Source: an uncultured Spirochaetia bacterium | GTDB lineage: Bacteria > Spirochaetota > Spirochaetia > CAKZLE01 | Assembly: GCA_937125225.1 (NCBI GenBank) | Contig: CAKZLE010000022.1 | Location: forward strand, 24,036 to 88,035 | Direction: 5' to 3' | Length of the DNA stretch: 64,000 nt | In this document: positions 1 through 8,482 of the stretch, piece by piece | Layout: each line of letters opens with the position of its first letter | Numbering within the stretch: the stretch's first letter is position 1 | Program-made: the position numbers and the translations under genes | Notes under the pieces: model-generated | Database searches by the model: none | Seen by the model: the letters and a program-made list of their open reading frames with translations, nothing else | Told to the model about the DNA's origin: nothing

Positions 1-223
1 TAGAGAGATCACCTAACAGGGGTATCCCAACTCCGGCCTCTATGGATACAGGTAGCAGCTTCACCGCCAGGACCATATCCAAAGAGATATACTCCTTATT
101 TGACAGTGCTTCGGAAGCATACCCTTTGGATGATAACTCATACCCGATATGAGGAACATATTCTGCATAGGATGCAGTTGCCGTAAGAAGAAGGCATAAT
201 AGGCCGATCATTCTCTTCATCAT
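1..223 (-). CDS. Secreted or outer-membrane protein, N-terminal part (cut by window edge)
   Basis: The first 74 or so codons are visible, reading leftward off the window. It starts with a signal peptide (Lys-Arg, then a Leu/Cys/Thr-rich core ending near Ala-Ser-Tyr-Ala). Next come short alternating hydrophobic segments rich in Gly, Tyr and Val, as in small beta-barrel proteins; this fold is an inference. Two adjacent ATGs (223 and 220) follow an AGGAGG ribosome site. The start overlaps the stop codon of the upstream phospholipase D-like gene, so the two are probably co-transcribed. Confidence 0.6.
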   Translation of the reverse strand, partial: MMKRMIGLLCLLLTATASYAEYVPHIGYELSSKGYASEALSNKEYISLDMVLAVKLLPVSIEAGVGIPLLGDLS

Positions 224-1512
224 CAACCTCCTAACTGCATCATCATGAAATTGAGATAATATGCGAGGCCCCGATAACTGAGAGACTCCTCTTCCGAGAC
301 CTCTCTGCAATGAGATCTCACATCAGCGATGAAAGGACTGAGCCTATCATAGGCAATCACATCATCGAATACCATCGATATCTCTCGTGAGGCTGTCTGA
401 GATCTGTAATTATAGTTCGCTGATCCAACAGCAACTATAGAATCATCTGCAGTGATGAGCTTCTTATGTAATAGTGAACCTTCCGGGGATTCATAGATGA
501 ATACGCGCGCCCCAACTTCTAGAAGGTCTTTTATACTGTAATAGGTTGCATAGGTGAACCTTGCAGAGACATGATTCGCAGAGAGGATCACATGAACTTC
601 CACACCTCTGTCGATCGTAAAGGCGATTCTCTCGAGAAGTGCGGGTGTCAGGATCATATAGCATTGTATCATAAGGATAGAATCTTCAGCCTGTGAGAAG
701 ACACTATCGAACATCCTCGTGGTCACACCTTGAGTCTCAGTGTTCTGGTCCAATAACCAAACTTCAGTCTCAAGGAGCCCCTCATCGACTGAAGGTACGG
801 GAAAACTCGAAGAGGAAATAGGTTCTAAGGCATAGAGATTCCATGTACGTATAAAAGAATTGATCATCTGAGCTGCACTCTGGGGTGAGTATATCTCAGT
901 CATCCCATCAATAGAGCCTCTCTCATAAGAGAAACCTAAAGAATCAGGATCGATATTCATACCACCGGCAACGAGATATTTACCATCTATGATCCAGAAT
1001 TTCCGATGGTCTCGATCGAGAAGTCCCAATAATCTGAATATTTTGAAGGCTCTAATGGGGTTATACTCTATGATATCTATCCCCATAGCTTTAATATCTT
1101 GAATTGGAACTGGAACCTCGAGTGCTGTGGTCCTATCCTTCCGATAATATGATGCAGAATCCATGAGTAGTTTGACTGTTACCCCACGTTTCGTTGCATT
1201 GCTGAGAGCTTCGAATATCTTTATTGAGTTTACATGTGAACCCACAAGGAACGTATCTATGAGAACATAGTTCTCAGCTGATTCAATCAGTTCTACAGCT
1301 CTTTTGGTCCAACTCTCACCAGTGTAATAGTAGGAGGGAAGACTCGCTTTATGTGGGGTCATGGAAAAGGACCTGAAAAATTGTGCGATCGTATTGTGAG
1401 CAACTGAATACTCTTCCAATCTCTCAGAAGTCTTACAAGAGGTCATGCTTAACAATAAAAAGCATAACAATAATATGCTTATCAACGGTTTTCTTAAGTT
1501 CATATGTCTCAT
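223..1512 (-). CDS. Phospholipase D-superfamily lipoprotein (cardiolipin synthase-like)
   Basis: 429 residues. The N-terminus is a lipoprotein signal ending in a lipobox with Cys26, so the protein is likely membrane-anchored outside the cytoplasm. Two HxKx4D motifs define the PLD fold: His169/Lys171/Asp176, followed by a GGMN stretch, and a second near residue 351 followed by GSANYNYRS. Two such motifs in one chain form a complete active site for phosphodiester cleavage or transfer, for example of phospholipid head groups. The substrate cannot be told from sequence, and cardiolipin synthases usually carry membrane helices rather than a lipobox. The start may be Met1 or Met4. It overlaps the next gene by one base. 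Confidence 0.85.
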   Translation of the reverse strand: MRHMNLRKPLISILLLCFLLLSMTSCKTSERLEEYSVAHNTIAQFFRSFSMTPHKASLPSYYYTGESWTKRAVELIESAENYVLIDTFLVGSHVNSIKIFEALSNATKRGVTVKLLMDSASYYRKDRTTALEVPVPIQDIKAMGIDIIEYNPIRAFKIFRLLGLLDRDHRKFWIIDGKYLVAGGMNIDPDSLGFSYERGSIDGMTEIYSPQSAAQMINSFIRTWNLYALEPISSSSFPVPSVDEGLLETEVWLLDQNTETQGVTTRMFDSVFSQAEDSILMIQCYMILTPALLERIAFTIDRGVEVHVILSANHVSARFTYATYYSIKDLLEVGARVFIYESPEGSLLHKKLITADDSIVAVGSANYNYRSQTASREISMVFDDVIAYDRLSPFIADVRSHCREVSEEESLSYRGLAYYLNFMMMQLGG

Positions 1513-1570
1513 ACTGGTATCATCATACCAACCACAGTTTGCTTTGTCATCTTATTTTTCAAGGACATCC

Positions 1571-2590
1571 CTAATATATATACTCCTCAAGATTCTCTTT
1601 TGTTATGATCGTTAAAGGGGTATGAATTGTCTCCTCAACCTCACGAGAGAGTACAATAGAGTTATAAAGAGTCAAGATTCCCTGATACCCTTGGGCTTGA
1701 GGTTCCTGGGTGATAATAAAATCGATTCGACCATCGTTAATAGACTCCTTTCCCGATGGAATAAGATCATAGCCGATCAGTGCGACCTTCTCTGCACCTA
1801 GTAGCCCAGCAGTCAATTGCTCTGCGATCTCATAGACATAGGAGTTAGCCACGAATATCCCATCAAATTGGTCCAATGGACTATAATCTACAATCAAAGA
1901 GTCGTTAGAAACTGATAGTTCTGTGATTACTACCGATTGCCTCGCCGATGAGAGATATTCAGAAAAGCCCTTGATACGTTCCTGGTGATGAATATTCTCC
2001 CCAGGAGGATGAACGATCAGGATCTTTGGTATCTCAATACCCCGTATGAGCAGGGACATCAACTTAGCAGACAGCACCCCACTCTTATAGGAATCCTGAC
2101 CCATATAGGAGATCTTCGTTTTAATCCCTTCGATATCTGAATCGATAAACATAACGGGGATATCATGGTCTGAAAGAAACCTCTGCACCTCATCATGAAA
2201 TGTTGGTGCGATAAGTAATCCCTCAAATGATTGTTCTACTATCTGCTCTAACCTTTTCTGAAGAGTCTCAAAAGAGAATCTATCATAGTGGTATAAGGTA
2301 AGTTCCGCCCCGAAAGAGGAGAGCTCTCGTGAACCTTTCATGATTCCCTCAGTTACAAGAGCCCAATAGCCGTTGTCCTGTGAAGGTTCTGGAATGATAG
2401 CAACGAAACGATGCGATCGTGTATTCTTCAACCCTCTAGCGTGGATATTGGGGGTATAATCGAGATCCTTCATGATCCTCTCAACCTTTAGTGCGGTCTG
2501 AGGCGAGTACCGACCTCTTTTATGTATGATCCTGTCCACGGTCCCTACTGATACTCCAGCGGCTATTGCGATCTCTTTAATAGTGGCCAT
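1571..2590 (-). CDS. LacI-family transcriptional regulator
   Basis: 339 residues. An N-terminal LacI helix-turn-helix (residues 3-25, with the AAGVSVGTVDRI pattern) and hinge are followed by a periplasmic-binding-protein-like effector domain from about residue 65 (VAIIPEP, GLLIAPT, VMFIDSD, DGIFVANS, ALIGYD). This is the normal length and order for the family. The effector is probably a sugar or related small molecule but cannot be named, because no transport or catabolic operon adjoins the gene. A promoter and a palindrome lie just upstream (2611-2654), suggesting autoregulation. Confidence 0.9.
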   Translation of the reverse strand: MATIKEIAIAAGVSVGTVDRIIHKRGRYSPQTALKVERIMKDLDYTPNIHARGLKNTRSHRFVAIIPEPSQDNGYWALVTEGIMKGSRELSSFGAELTLYHYDRFSFETLQKRLEQIVEQSFEGLLIAPTFHDEVQRFLSDHDIPVMFIDSDIEGIKTKISYMGQDSYKSGVLSAKLMSLLIRGIEIPKILIVHPPGENIHHQERIKGFSEYLSSARQSVVITELSVSNDSLIVDYSPLDQFDGIFVANSYVYEIAEQLTAGLLGAEKVALIGYDLIPSGKESINDGRIDFIITQEPQAQGYQGILTLYNSIVLSREVEETIHTPLTIITKENLEEYIY

Positions 2591-2610
2591 ATAGTGCTAT
2601 ACCTGCCTGC

Positions 2611-2622
2611 GTTATCGATAAC
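2611..2622. promoter_or_regulatory. Probable LacI-type operator
   Basis: GTTATCGATAAC is a perfect 12-base palindrome with the central CG typical of LacI-family operators. It lies about 21 bases before the regulator's ATG and at the expected transcription start of the promoter at 2627-2654. Autoregulation is inferred. Confidence 0.55.
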
Positions 2623-2626
2623 ACTT

Positions 2627-2654
2627 ATAGTACCAGAGAGAGATCATTTGTCAA
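2627..2654 (-). promoter_or_regulatory. Promoter of the LacI-family gene
   Basis: On the minus strand TTGACA (2654-2649) and TACTAT (2632-2627) are separated by 16 bases, a good housekeeping-sigma pattern directed at the gene starting at 2590. Confidence 0.6.
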
Positions 2655-2800
2655 TAAAGGTTTTACATCTGTGTTCAGACGTACTAGGTTGTGACTGTTC
2701 GCGAAAGATCACAATCTCGACTTTGAATAGGAAAATCGAAAAAGATGCGACTTATGGATAGGTGTGTATCATTCCCGATAACCATAGCTTATGAACGGCA

Positions 2801-3682
2801 CTAGATCGCTTCAAGGATCCCATCGATGATCACTTGGTCTTCTACAAAGCTCTCATAACCACCAAGAACTACTGAGGGTTTGAAATAACCATGATAATCA
2901 CTTCCTGCAGTGATCAGTGCCCCTTTTGCTACAGCATACTCATAGAGGTTGAGACTGACCTCTCTGCTATGATAGGAGGAAAACACCTCAAGCCCTGTTA
3001 CACCAGATTTCAGAATATCATCGAGCAATTCAAAGCTCCCTTTTAAGGTTATTCCAGGATGTGCAATCACCGGGATACCCCCTGTTGAGGTGATCATTTC
3101 AATAGCCGCTGATAGGATCGGCCATCTCATAGGGCAATGGCAAGGTTTCCCTGTATCAAAAAGGTCCCAATAGAAGTTTGCATAGGGGTTGTCTGAGCGT
3201 TTCCCACCAGGTAGAAAGGGAGCAAGGATCTGAGAGTCCTTTGCTTCAGGTCGGCTCAGAAGGACTGATCCAATATCTTCTGGAGCGATAGCACCACGAG
3301 TCTCGAAGTGGGGAAAAGCCTCAAGGGAGATGGAGAAACCCAACTCCCTGATTTTCTTGAGCCTTTCATAGGAGGCCTTCTTTTCCATATCCCGACAGTA
3401 TTCATTCAATAGCTCAAATACTCCCGATTCATGATCGATCCCATATCCGAGCAGGTGGATGTTGATTCCTTGAAAATCACAGTCTATTTCAATAGCAGGA
3501 ATACATCTGATATCATAACTTTTTGCAGCCTGAATCGCCTTTGCAACTGAAGCGACACTATTATGATCAGTCACCGCAACATACTCAAGATTTGATTCTT
3601 TACACAATCGCAGGAGTTCTTCGGGTTCGTATTCCCCATCAAGACTTGCGCTACTATGCATATGAAGGTCTATCGTTCTCAT
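2801..3682 (-). CDS. PHP-domain phosphoesterase (RNase AM / nucleotide phosphatase type)
   Basis: 293 residues. The PHP metal-binding signatures are all present: DLHMHS at residues 5-10, VTDHNS near 38, a histidine-rich stretch near 75, IAHPG near 208 and GSDYHG near 258. Stand-alone PHP proteins of this length (YciV/RNase AM, 3',5'-nucleotide bisphosphate phosphatases) hydrolyse RNA 5' ends or pAp-like nucleotides with a multi-metal site. The exact substrate is an inference. The ATG follows GAGGAG, and only one base separates it from the stop of the 2H phosphoesterase gene upstream, so the two are co-translated. Confidence 0.85.
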   Translation of the reverse strand: MRTIDLHMHSSASLDGEYEPEELLRLCKESNLEYVAVTDHNSVASVAKAIQAAKSYDIRCIPAIEIDCDFQGINIHLLGYGIDHESGVFELLNEYCRDMEKKASYERLKKIRELGFSISLEAFPHFETRGAIAPEDIGSVLLSRPEAKDSQILAPFLPGGKRSDNPYANFYWDLFDTGKPCHCPMRWPILSAAIEMITSTGGIPVIAHPGITLKGSFELLDDILKSGVTGLEVFSSYHSREVSLNLYEYAVAKGALITAGSDYHGYFKPSVVLGGYESFVEDQVIIDGILEAI

Positions 3683-3683
3683 C

Positions 3684-4379
3684 TCACTCCTCTTTTAGAG
3701 AAAAAGCACTCACCAGTTCAGTATGTTGTTCTCGTAGACACCAGTCATTCATGACCAACTCCAAGCGTTCAACCTGTTCTACCCCAAAGGAGTGTTCTCT
3801 ATACTCTGCGATGGTATCAAGCATTCTCTTCTGCTCAGTTACCGGACGAATGATGCGTACTACTGTCACATGAGCTGTCTTCAATACATAACGGGAATCG
3901 ATGGTATGGAGGATATCCTCGCTCTGATAGCGAATTCGTATGGCATCTCGAATATGATCGAGTATCTCAGAATCGGGAAATCCTTGTACGAGGATACAGG
4001 AGGGAGAGATAGTGATACCAGTAAATTCTAGAGTGAAAGCAGGAGCCTCTAGGAGAGCCTCTTCAAGATAACGCCTATGCCTTAAGAGGGTCTCTTTTGA
4101 GATCGAGAAGCCATTGTGACACTCTATTAGGCCCATTACGGTCACATGAAGATCTGTAACAGGATAATAGTATTGATCAGGTTCAATAGCCCTGAAAGCA
4201 TCAAGCATGCTGTTGATCGATCGTAGCAATTCTGGAGCCTTAAGTCTCAGAATAACCGTGATACCACTTCTCTGGTCCTCAGGTGTCAGTACCTGTTCGT
4301 CAAAAGAGAAACCTGAGTGTGTAACAGTCTCTAGGGATGTCCTAAATAATGTATCATAGTGTGTTCTGTCGGTCCTCAA
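3684..4379 (-). CDS. 2H phosphoesterase-superfamily protein (RNA ligase/cyclic phosphodiesterase-like)
   Basis: 231 residues with two HxT motifs, His78-Val-Thr80 and His170-Val-Thr172, each in a beta-strand setting (DLHVTVMG and AHVTVVR). That is the signature of 2H phosphoesterases, which act on 2',3'-cyclic or 2'-5' phosphodiesters in RNA and nucleotides. It is longer than the usual 180-190 residues because of an N-terminal extension of about 35 residues. The start appears to be TTG, with AAGGGA upstream and no in-frame ATG nearby. It sits between the HEPN-like/CBS gene (3-base gap) and the PHP gene (1-base gap), which suggests shared RNA or nucleotide chemistry. Substrate unknown. Confidence 0.75.
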   Translation of the reverse strand: MRTDRTHYDTLFRTSLETVTHSGFSFDEQVLTPEDQRSGITVILRLKAPELLRSINSMLDAFRAIEPDQYYYPVTDLHVTVMGLIECHNGFSISKETLLRHRRYLEEALLEAPAFTLEFTGITISPSCILVQGFPDSEILDHIRDAIRIRYQSEDILHTIDSRYVLKTAHVTVVRIIRPVTEQKRMLDTIAEYREHSFGVEQVERLELVMNDWCLREQHTELVSAFSLKEE

Positions 4380-4382
4380 TTG

Positions 4383-5084
4383 TCATTCCCTTTCTTGGTA
4401 GATCCCATGAAAGTCCCACGAAGTGACTACATGGAGGATCTGTTGTGTGGTCTTCCCCTGCTCGGTCATGATGAACATCAAGACTTTAGGATGCTCTTCG
4501 ATCATCTCACTGATATCATAGACGGTCGTGTATCTTGAGATCATATGAAACAGATTATGATCATCACTCACCTTGAAGATATCTGAGACGGTGACCGAAT
4601 CGATGAGCAATTCGTTACCGATCATCTTATCAGCGAGATAATTGGTAATCGCATTGGTGGTAAGCATACCGATGACTCTCTTACAATCAAGAACTGGGAA
4701 TTGAGAATATCCGGAAGATTTTATCAGTTTTAAGATCTCCTCTAGGGTGTCAGAGAGGGTCACGGTGATCACCTCCTGATTCTTACAGAGGTCCTGGATC
4801 AATTTTGGTTTTGTGATCAGTTCATAGATCTTCTTGATCCTTGAGACTGTAGATTCACAGGGTTCAGCGATGACGACCTCACCGATCGTATCATGGACTA
4901 TGGCATTTCTCAATGCACGAAACTCATGTAGATCATCAGCAAAATAGGCGATCTGTCTATTCTTTTTCCTCAATGCCTGTACGAGTTCATAAAAACTCAT
5001 TCTCTCATCATCTTTCCCATATAACGTGTTAAGAGCTTTTTCGATCTTATTAAAATATGCAAGGAAGGCCTTTGCTCTACCCAT
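4383..5084 (-). CDS. CBS-pair protein with N-terminal HEPN-like helical domain
   Basis: 233 residues. The first 100 or so are helical and contain LRNAIVHD, in which Arg59 and His64 form an RX4H pair like that of HEPN ribonucleases. The rest is a tandem CBS domain (about 105-233; segments QFPVLDCKRVIGMLTTNA and VLMFIMTEQGKTTQQ), a module that binds adenine nucleotides. It could be a nucleotide-sensing protein; RNase activity would be an inference from the motif alone, since helical domains with an LRN...H pattern occur in non-catalytic families too. Its ATG overlaps the stop of the VOC gene by eight bases. Confidence 0.7.
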   Translation of the reverse strand: MGRAKAFLAYFNKIEKALNTLYGKDDERMSFYELVQALRKKNRQIAYFADDLHEFRALRNAIVHDTIGEVVIAEPCESTVSRIKKIYELITKPKLIQDLCKNQEVITVTLSDTLEEILKLIKSSGYSQFPVLDCKRVIGMLTTNAITNYLADKMIGNELLIDSVTVSDIFKVSDDHNLFHMISRYTTVYDISEMIEEHPKVLMFIMTEQGKTTQQILHVVTSWDFHGIYQERE

Positions 5085-5559
5085 CTAGTGTCTCTCCTTC
5101 ATCTTTGTTCCAGTTCTGTATCTCTATGCAGTTCCCCTCAGGGTCTCTGCAATATGCTACGGTAAGGGTACCGAGTTCAGGATATTCTCTCACAACAATA
5201 GAGCCTACCATAGAACCACCAAGTTCGAGGACCTTATTCACGATTCGATCTACCTCATCGACATGGAAAGCTAAATGTGCGATACCTTTCCTGTTGATAG
5301 GGGCCCATTCATCTGTAAGATCTTCTGGGGCATAGGAAAAAATCTCAAGAGTGGGGCCATGTTCCGTAAATCCTGGTAGCTCTAGATGCATACCGGTGAT
5401 TCGTGCATGAGAAAGGGAGGTAAGCGTGTCTATCCATTTCCCACTGAGATCCCTCTCAGGTCCAATGGGTCTGCAACCGAATACTTCGATATAAAATTCG
5501 CAAAGAATGCTCCAGTTCTCTGCAACGATATTCGTATGTACATATCTGATCTCTTCCAT
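5077..5559 (-). CDS. VOC-superfamily (glyoxalase/dioxygenase fold) protein
   Basis: 160 residues with the two beta-alpha-beta-beta-beta modules of the vicinal oxygen chelate fold. Candidate metal ligands are His8 (RYVHTNI), Glu in TLEIFSY, His in AHLAFHV and Glu in CIEIQNW, which is the usual H/E...H/E spacing. Enzymes of this fold include lyases, isomerases and resistance proteins, and the substrate cannot be assigned. It lies between the pirin gene (15-base gap) and the CBS gene (8-base overlap). Confidence 0.8.
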   Translation of the reverse strand: MEEIRYVHTNIVAENWSILCEFYIEVFGCRPIGPERDLSGKWIDTLTSLSHARITGMHLELPGFTEHGPTLEIFSYAPEDLTDEWAPINRKGIAHLAFHVDEVDRIVNKVLELGGSMVGSIVVREYPELGTLTVAYCRDPEGNCIEIQNWNKDEGETLDG

Positions 5560-5574
5560 ATGTGTACTCCTTTT

Positions 5575-6486
5575 TTATTGCTGATCATGTAAGAATCGAT
5601 TCTCCTCATACTCCCTGAAAGCTTCACGCAATTCTCCGGAGGTATTCATCACTATCGGGCCATACCAGGCGATCGGTTCATCAAGGGGCCTACCTGATCC
5701 CAAGAGGAATCTCACAGAATGTTCCTCCGTTGAAAAGGTTATCTGTCTACCATCAGTATAATGGATGAGTGCCCCATCATGATAGGTCTTGTGTTGCTGG
5801 ACTTCCGTATAGTTCTCACTCTCTTCAGAGTAGGAGTAATCTGGCTGATCCTCAGTGAATCGACCCTCTCCCTCGATGACATAAGCAAACACATTATGCC
5901 CCCTCTTCGTCGGATGGGTATAAGAGGAGTGTGGAGGGATCAGTATATCGAGAAGCTCAGGATCACTCATCGGATCCTTAACCGGCCCCTTGATCCCCGA
6001 AACGTCCCCAGCTATCAGGTGAATCTGAATCCCATTGGTAAATATCAGTTTTGGGATCTCTTCATGGCTGATCTCCTGATACCTGGGTTCCATCATCTTT
6101 GAGATTGCAGGAAGGTTCAGCCAAAGCTGAAACCCCTCGATCTTACCATCTTCATCCCCTTTCGGCATCTCCTGATGTATGATACCTCTTCCTGCAGTCA
6201 TCCACTGTACATCGCCTGAACCAATAATACCGGAGTTACCGAGACTGTCCTGATGCTCTACCTTCCCGGAAAGGATATAGGTGATCGTCTCGATTCCCCT
6301 GTGAGGATGCCAAGGAAACCCTTTCGTATAAGATTCACTATCGTGAGATCTAAAATCATCGAGGAGGAGAAATGGGTCGAATGACGGTTGTTCATGAAAA
6401 CCGAATGCCCGTTTTAAGACAACTCCCGCACCCTCTTTGATAGTGGAACTCCAGAGAACCTCTTTTATCTTTCTATTCTCATCCAT
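5575..6486 (-). CDS. Pirin-family bicupin protein
   Basis: 303 residues, normal for pirins. The N-terminal cupin carries the metal ligands His60 and His62 (WHPHRG) and His104 and Glu106 (IIHQEMP), in the iron-binding pattern of pirin/YhhW. The C-terminal cupin ends with LLGSGRPLDEPIAWYGPIVMNT, typical of the family. Some pirins act as quercetinases, others as redox-sensing cofactors; which applies here is unknown. It is the first gene of a tight five-gene minus-strand run (pirin, VOC, CBS, 2H, PHP). Confidence 0.9.
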   Translation of the reverse strand: MDENRKIKEVLWSSTIKEGAGVVLKRAFGFHEQPSFDPFLLLDDFRSHDSESYTKGFPWHPHRGIETITYILSGKVEHQDSLGNSGIIGSGDVQWMTAGRGIIHQEMPKGDEDGKIEGFQLWLNLPAISKMMEPRYQEISHEEIPKLIFTNGIQIHLIAGDVSGIKGPVKDPMSDPELLDILIPPHSSYTHPTKRGHNVFAYVIEGEGRFTEDQPDYSYSEESENYTEVQQHKTYHDGALIHYTDGRQITFSTEEHSVRFLLGSGRPLDEPIAWYGPIVMNTSGELREAFREYEENRFLHDQQ

Positions 6487-6647
6487 ACCTAACCCCTCTC
6501 CTAACTCTATTCTACTTTGAGGTTGGGCAACTCACAAGGTTTTCTTACCTATCTATTCCACCCTGATAAGTACAGTAATTCCCAGATCTCTAAGTCCCCT
6601 ATTCTACGATTCGTACTTTCACTCCGAACAAAATCCAAGGTACTTCA

Positions 6648-7853
6648 TCAATGATCCTTTTGAGAACTCTTCCCATAGAGGGACCTCCCAAAAATGAGGT
6701 AGATAGCACAAAGAACCGTCATGAAAGCAGCGAGTATAAAGAAAGAGGTCTCTAATGAGAACGTATCACCGATGAACCCGATGATCGGGAAGAAAATGAT
6801 CATGAGAAAACTGAAGGCCATGCTTTGAAAGGAGAGGATAGTAGCTCTCTGCTCACTAGGAATGAGTCTATTGATATAATCACTGATCGCGATGATGAGG
6901 ATACCATCGATGATACCGGTCAAAGCATAGAAGACCATATGCAGAGGAGTCAAGGCGATTCCCCAAAGGCAGAAGATCAGAAATATCGGCATCATGACTA
7001 ACACGCCAGACACCCCTATTCTCTTCTCGATCTTTGCGGCCTTGTATCCGGTAATACCTGATACTAGGGCACTCACAGCAAAAATGATACCGATCATGAA
7101 CTCGGTATACCCCATTCCTTTCCAATAGTTCTGTAGGTAGAAGAACTCCGTCGTTATACCGGTGAAGATGAGTTCAGAAAAAAGGATGAGAAATCCAATT
7201 CTAGGATTATCCTTAACTACTTGTACACTCTTGACAGTCTGCTCTTTGAGTGTCGCAAATATGGGCCTAGGGACATGTGGTTGGTCTGGTTCAAGTATAG
7301 GCTCCATGAAGAAGAAGGCTGTAACCACAGAGAGGAAGGCAAGTCCCATAGAAATACTGAAAACGGCAGGATAACTCCTTGTAGCAAGGTATCCTCCAAC
7401 AAGATAGGCTATGATGGCTGCACTCTGATAGGTGAGTTCTCTCTTTCCTGCGATCTTCATATAGATAATATCTTTCCCGTCAAGTTTCAGAGAATCGAAA
7501 ATTAGTGCATCCCCTGCCCCAGATTCAAGATTGTAGCCGATAGCACAGATCATAAAGCCAACTAGTTGAATGAAGAAACTCGAAGAATAGAACATGATGA
7601 GAAGACTTATGAGAAAACATACTCTTCCTAATAATCTGCTGAGTTTTCGTCCCCAGATATCAGCTATTGCACCTGTAGGAACCTCCATGAGGAATGAGGT
7701 AAGGTGAAAGATACTCTCAAATATCCCAAGCTGCATCAAGGTAAAGCCTCTGAAAGCCAGATAGATCATCCATAGACCTCGAGTGAGATCGAGGTTACAG
7801 ACCATGATGAATAGATACTCTATGGTGATATTTCTACGGTACATGATTTCCAA
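6648..7853 (-). CDS. Major facilitator superfamily transporter
   Basis: 401 residues with about 12 predicted membrane helices. The loop after helix 2 reads GAIADIWGRKLSRLLGR, the standard MFS motif A (GxxxDxxGRR). A longer cytoplasmic stretch near the middle (EPILEPDQPHVPRPIF) separates the two six-helix halves. This looks like a drug or small-solute exporter of the MFS_1 group, but no substrate can be given. It is a single gene, with 161 bases to the pirin gene downstream and an upstream region shared with the plus-strand ParB-like gene. Confidence 0.88.
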   Translation of the reverse strand: MEIMYRRNITIEYLFIMVCNLDLTRGLWMIYLAFRGFTLMQLGIFESIFHLTSFLMEVPTGAIADIWGRKLSRLLGRVCFLISLLIMFYSSSFFIQLVGFMICAIGYNLESGAGDALIFDSLKLDGKDIIYMKIAGKRELTYQSAAIIAYLVGGYLATRSYPAVFSISMGLAFLSVVTAFFFMEPILEPDQPHVPRPIFATLKEQTVKSVQVVKDNPRIGFLILFSELIFTGITTEFFYLQNYWKGMGYTEFMIGIIFAVSALVSGITGYKAAKIEKRIGVSGVLVMMPIFLIFCLWGIALTPLHMVFYALTGIIDGILIIAISDYINRLIPSEQRATILSFQSMAFSFLMIIFFPIIGFIGDTFSLETSFFILAAFMTVLCAIYLIFGRSLYGKSSQKDH

Positions 7854-8037
7854 CCCCTCTGATTCGTAGTAAAGACCACTTTACCATGTTGCTAGTATAA
7901 CATCATTCATCTATTTTCCAACTATCCATCAAATAGGATCCCAAGTAGATTTTACGTCATTGGGTGACCAATTTCTCTCAATTACCGATAAATAAGGGAA
8001 ACTTCCCCCCTCATTCACCACTTTATTTTTCTAATGC

Positions 8038-8066
8038 TTGACAAATGACTCATTTGTAATTTAACT
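8038..8066 (+). promoter_or_regulatory. Promoter-like site with embedded perfect palindrome
   Basis: TTGACA at 8038-8043 is followed 17 bases later by a weak TTAACT. ACAAATGACTCATTTGT (8041-8057) is a perfect palindrome with 8-base arms filling the spacer, which is a typical operator position. The start codon at 8075 has no AGGAG-like site, so the message may have a very short leader. The -10 match is poor, so this is tentative. Confidence 0.45.
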
Positions 8067-8074
8067 GAGTATAT

Positions 8075-8464
8075 ATGCAATTACGAGTTGACGAAATAAA
8101 AGCTAAGAAAAGGATCCGAAAAGATCTTGGAGATCTCACTCAACTGATGGAAAGCATCAACACTCATGGACTCATGAATCCGATCGTAGTTAATGAGAAG
8201 AAAGATCTCATCGCAGGGGAAAGGAGACTTGAATCTGTGAAACGTCTAGGATGGATGACCGTAGAGGTTCATGTGGTCCATATCGATAATGATGCAGCTA
8301 AGATCCAGATGGAGATCGATGAGAATCTCTACAGAAGAGCACTCTCTACATCTGAGTTAGCAGAGGGTTTTTCTCGCATCGATCGTTTACGTAATCCAAA
8401 TCTATTTCACCGTATCATACGGAGAATAAAGAGTGCGTTCCTTCGACTTTTCCGTCGACAGTAA
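8075..8464 (+). CDS. Short ParB/Srx N-domain-like protein
   Basis: 129 residues. Residues 1-95 match the ParB N-terminal domain: LMNPIVV, then GERRL at 48-52, the motif that binds CTP in true ParB, then EIDENLYRRALSTSELAEGF. The helix-turn-helix and dimer domains of ParB are absent. The chain ends in a strongly basic amphipathic tail (about residues 108-129, Arg/Lys alternating with Phe/Ile/Leu) that could contact membrane or DNA. The start is chosen because the domain begins directly at MQLRVDEI. The aminopeptidase gene begins 18 bases downstream, so they probably share a message. It is not a chromosome-partition ParB; no parA or parS was seen. Confidence 0.75.
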   Translation: MQLRVDEIKAKKRIRKDLGDLTQLMESINTHGLMNPIVVNEKKDLIAGERRLESVKRLGWMTVEVHVVHIDNDAAKIQMEIDENLYRRALSTSELAEGFSRIDRLRNPNLFHRIIRRIKSAFLRLFRRQ

Positions 8465-8482
8465 GCAGTTCAGGAGTAACAG

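Noticed and set aside
8075..8464. Chromosome-partition parB
   Set aside because: It lacks the helix-turn-helix and dimerisation domains, and no parA or parS-like site was seen.
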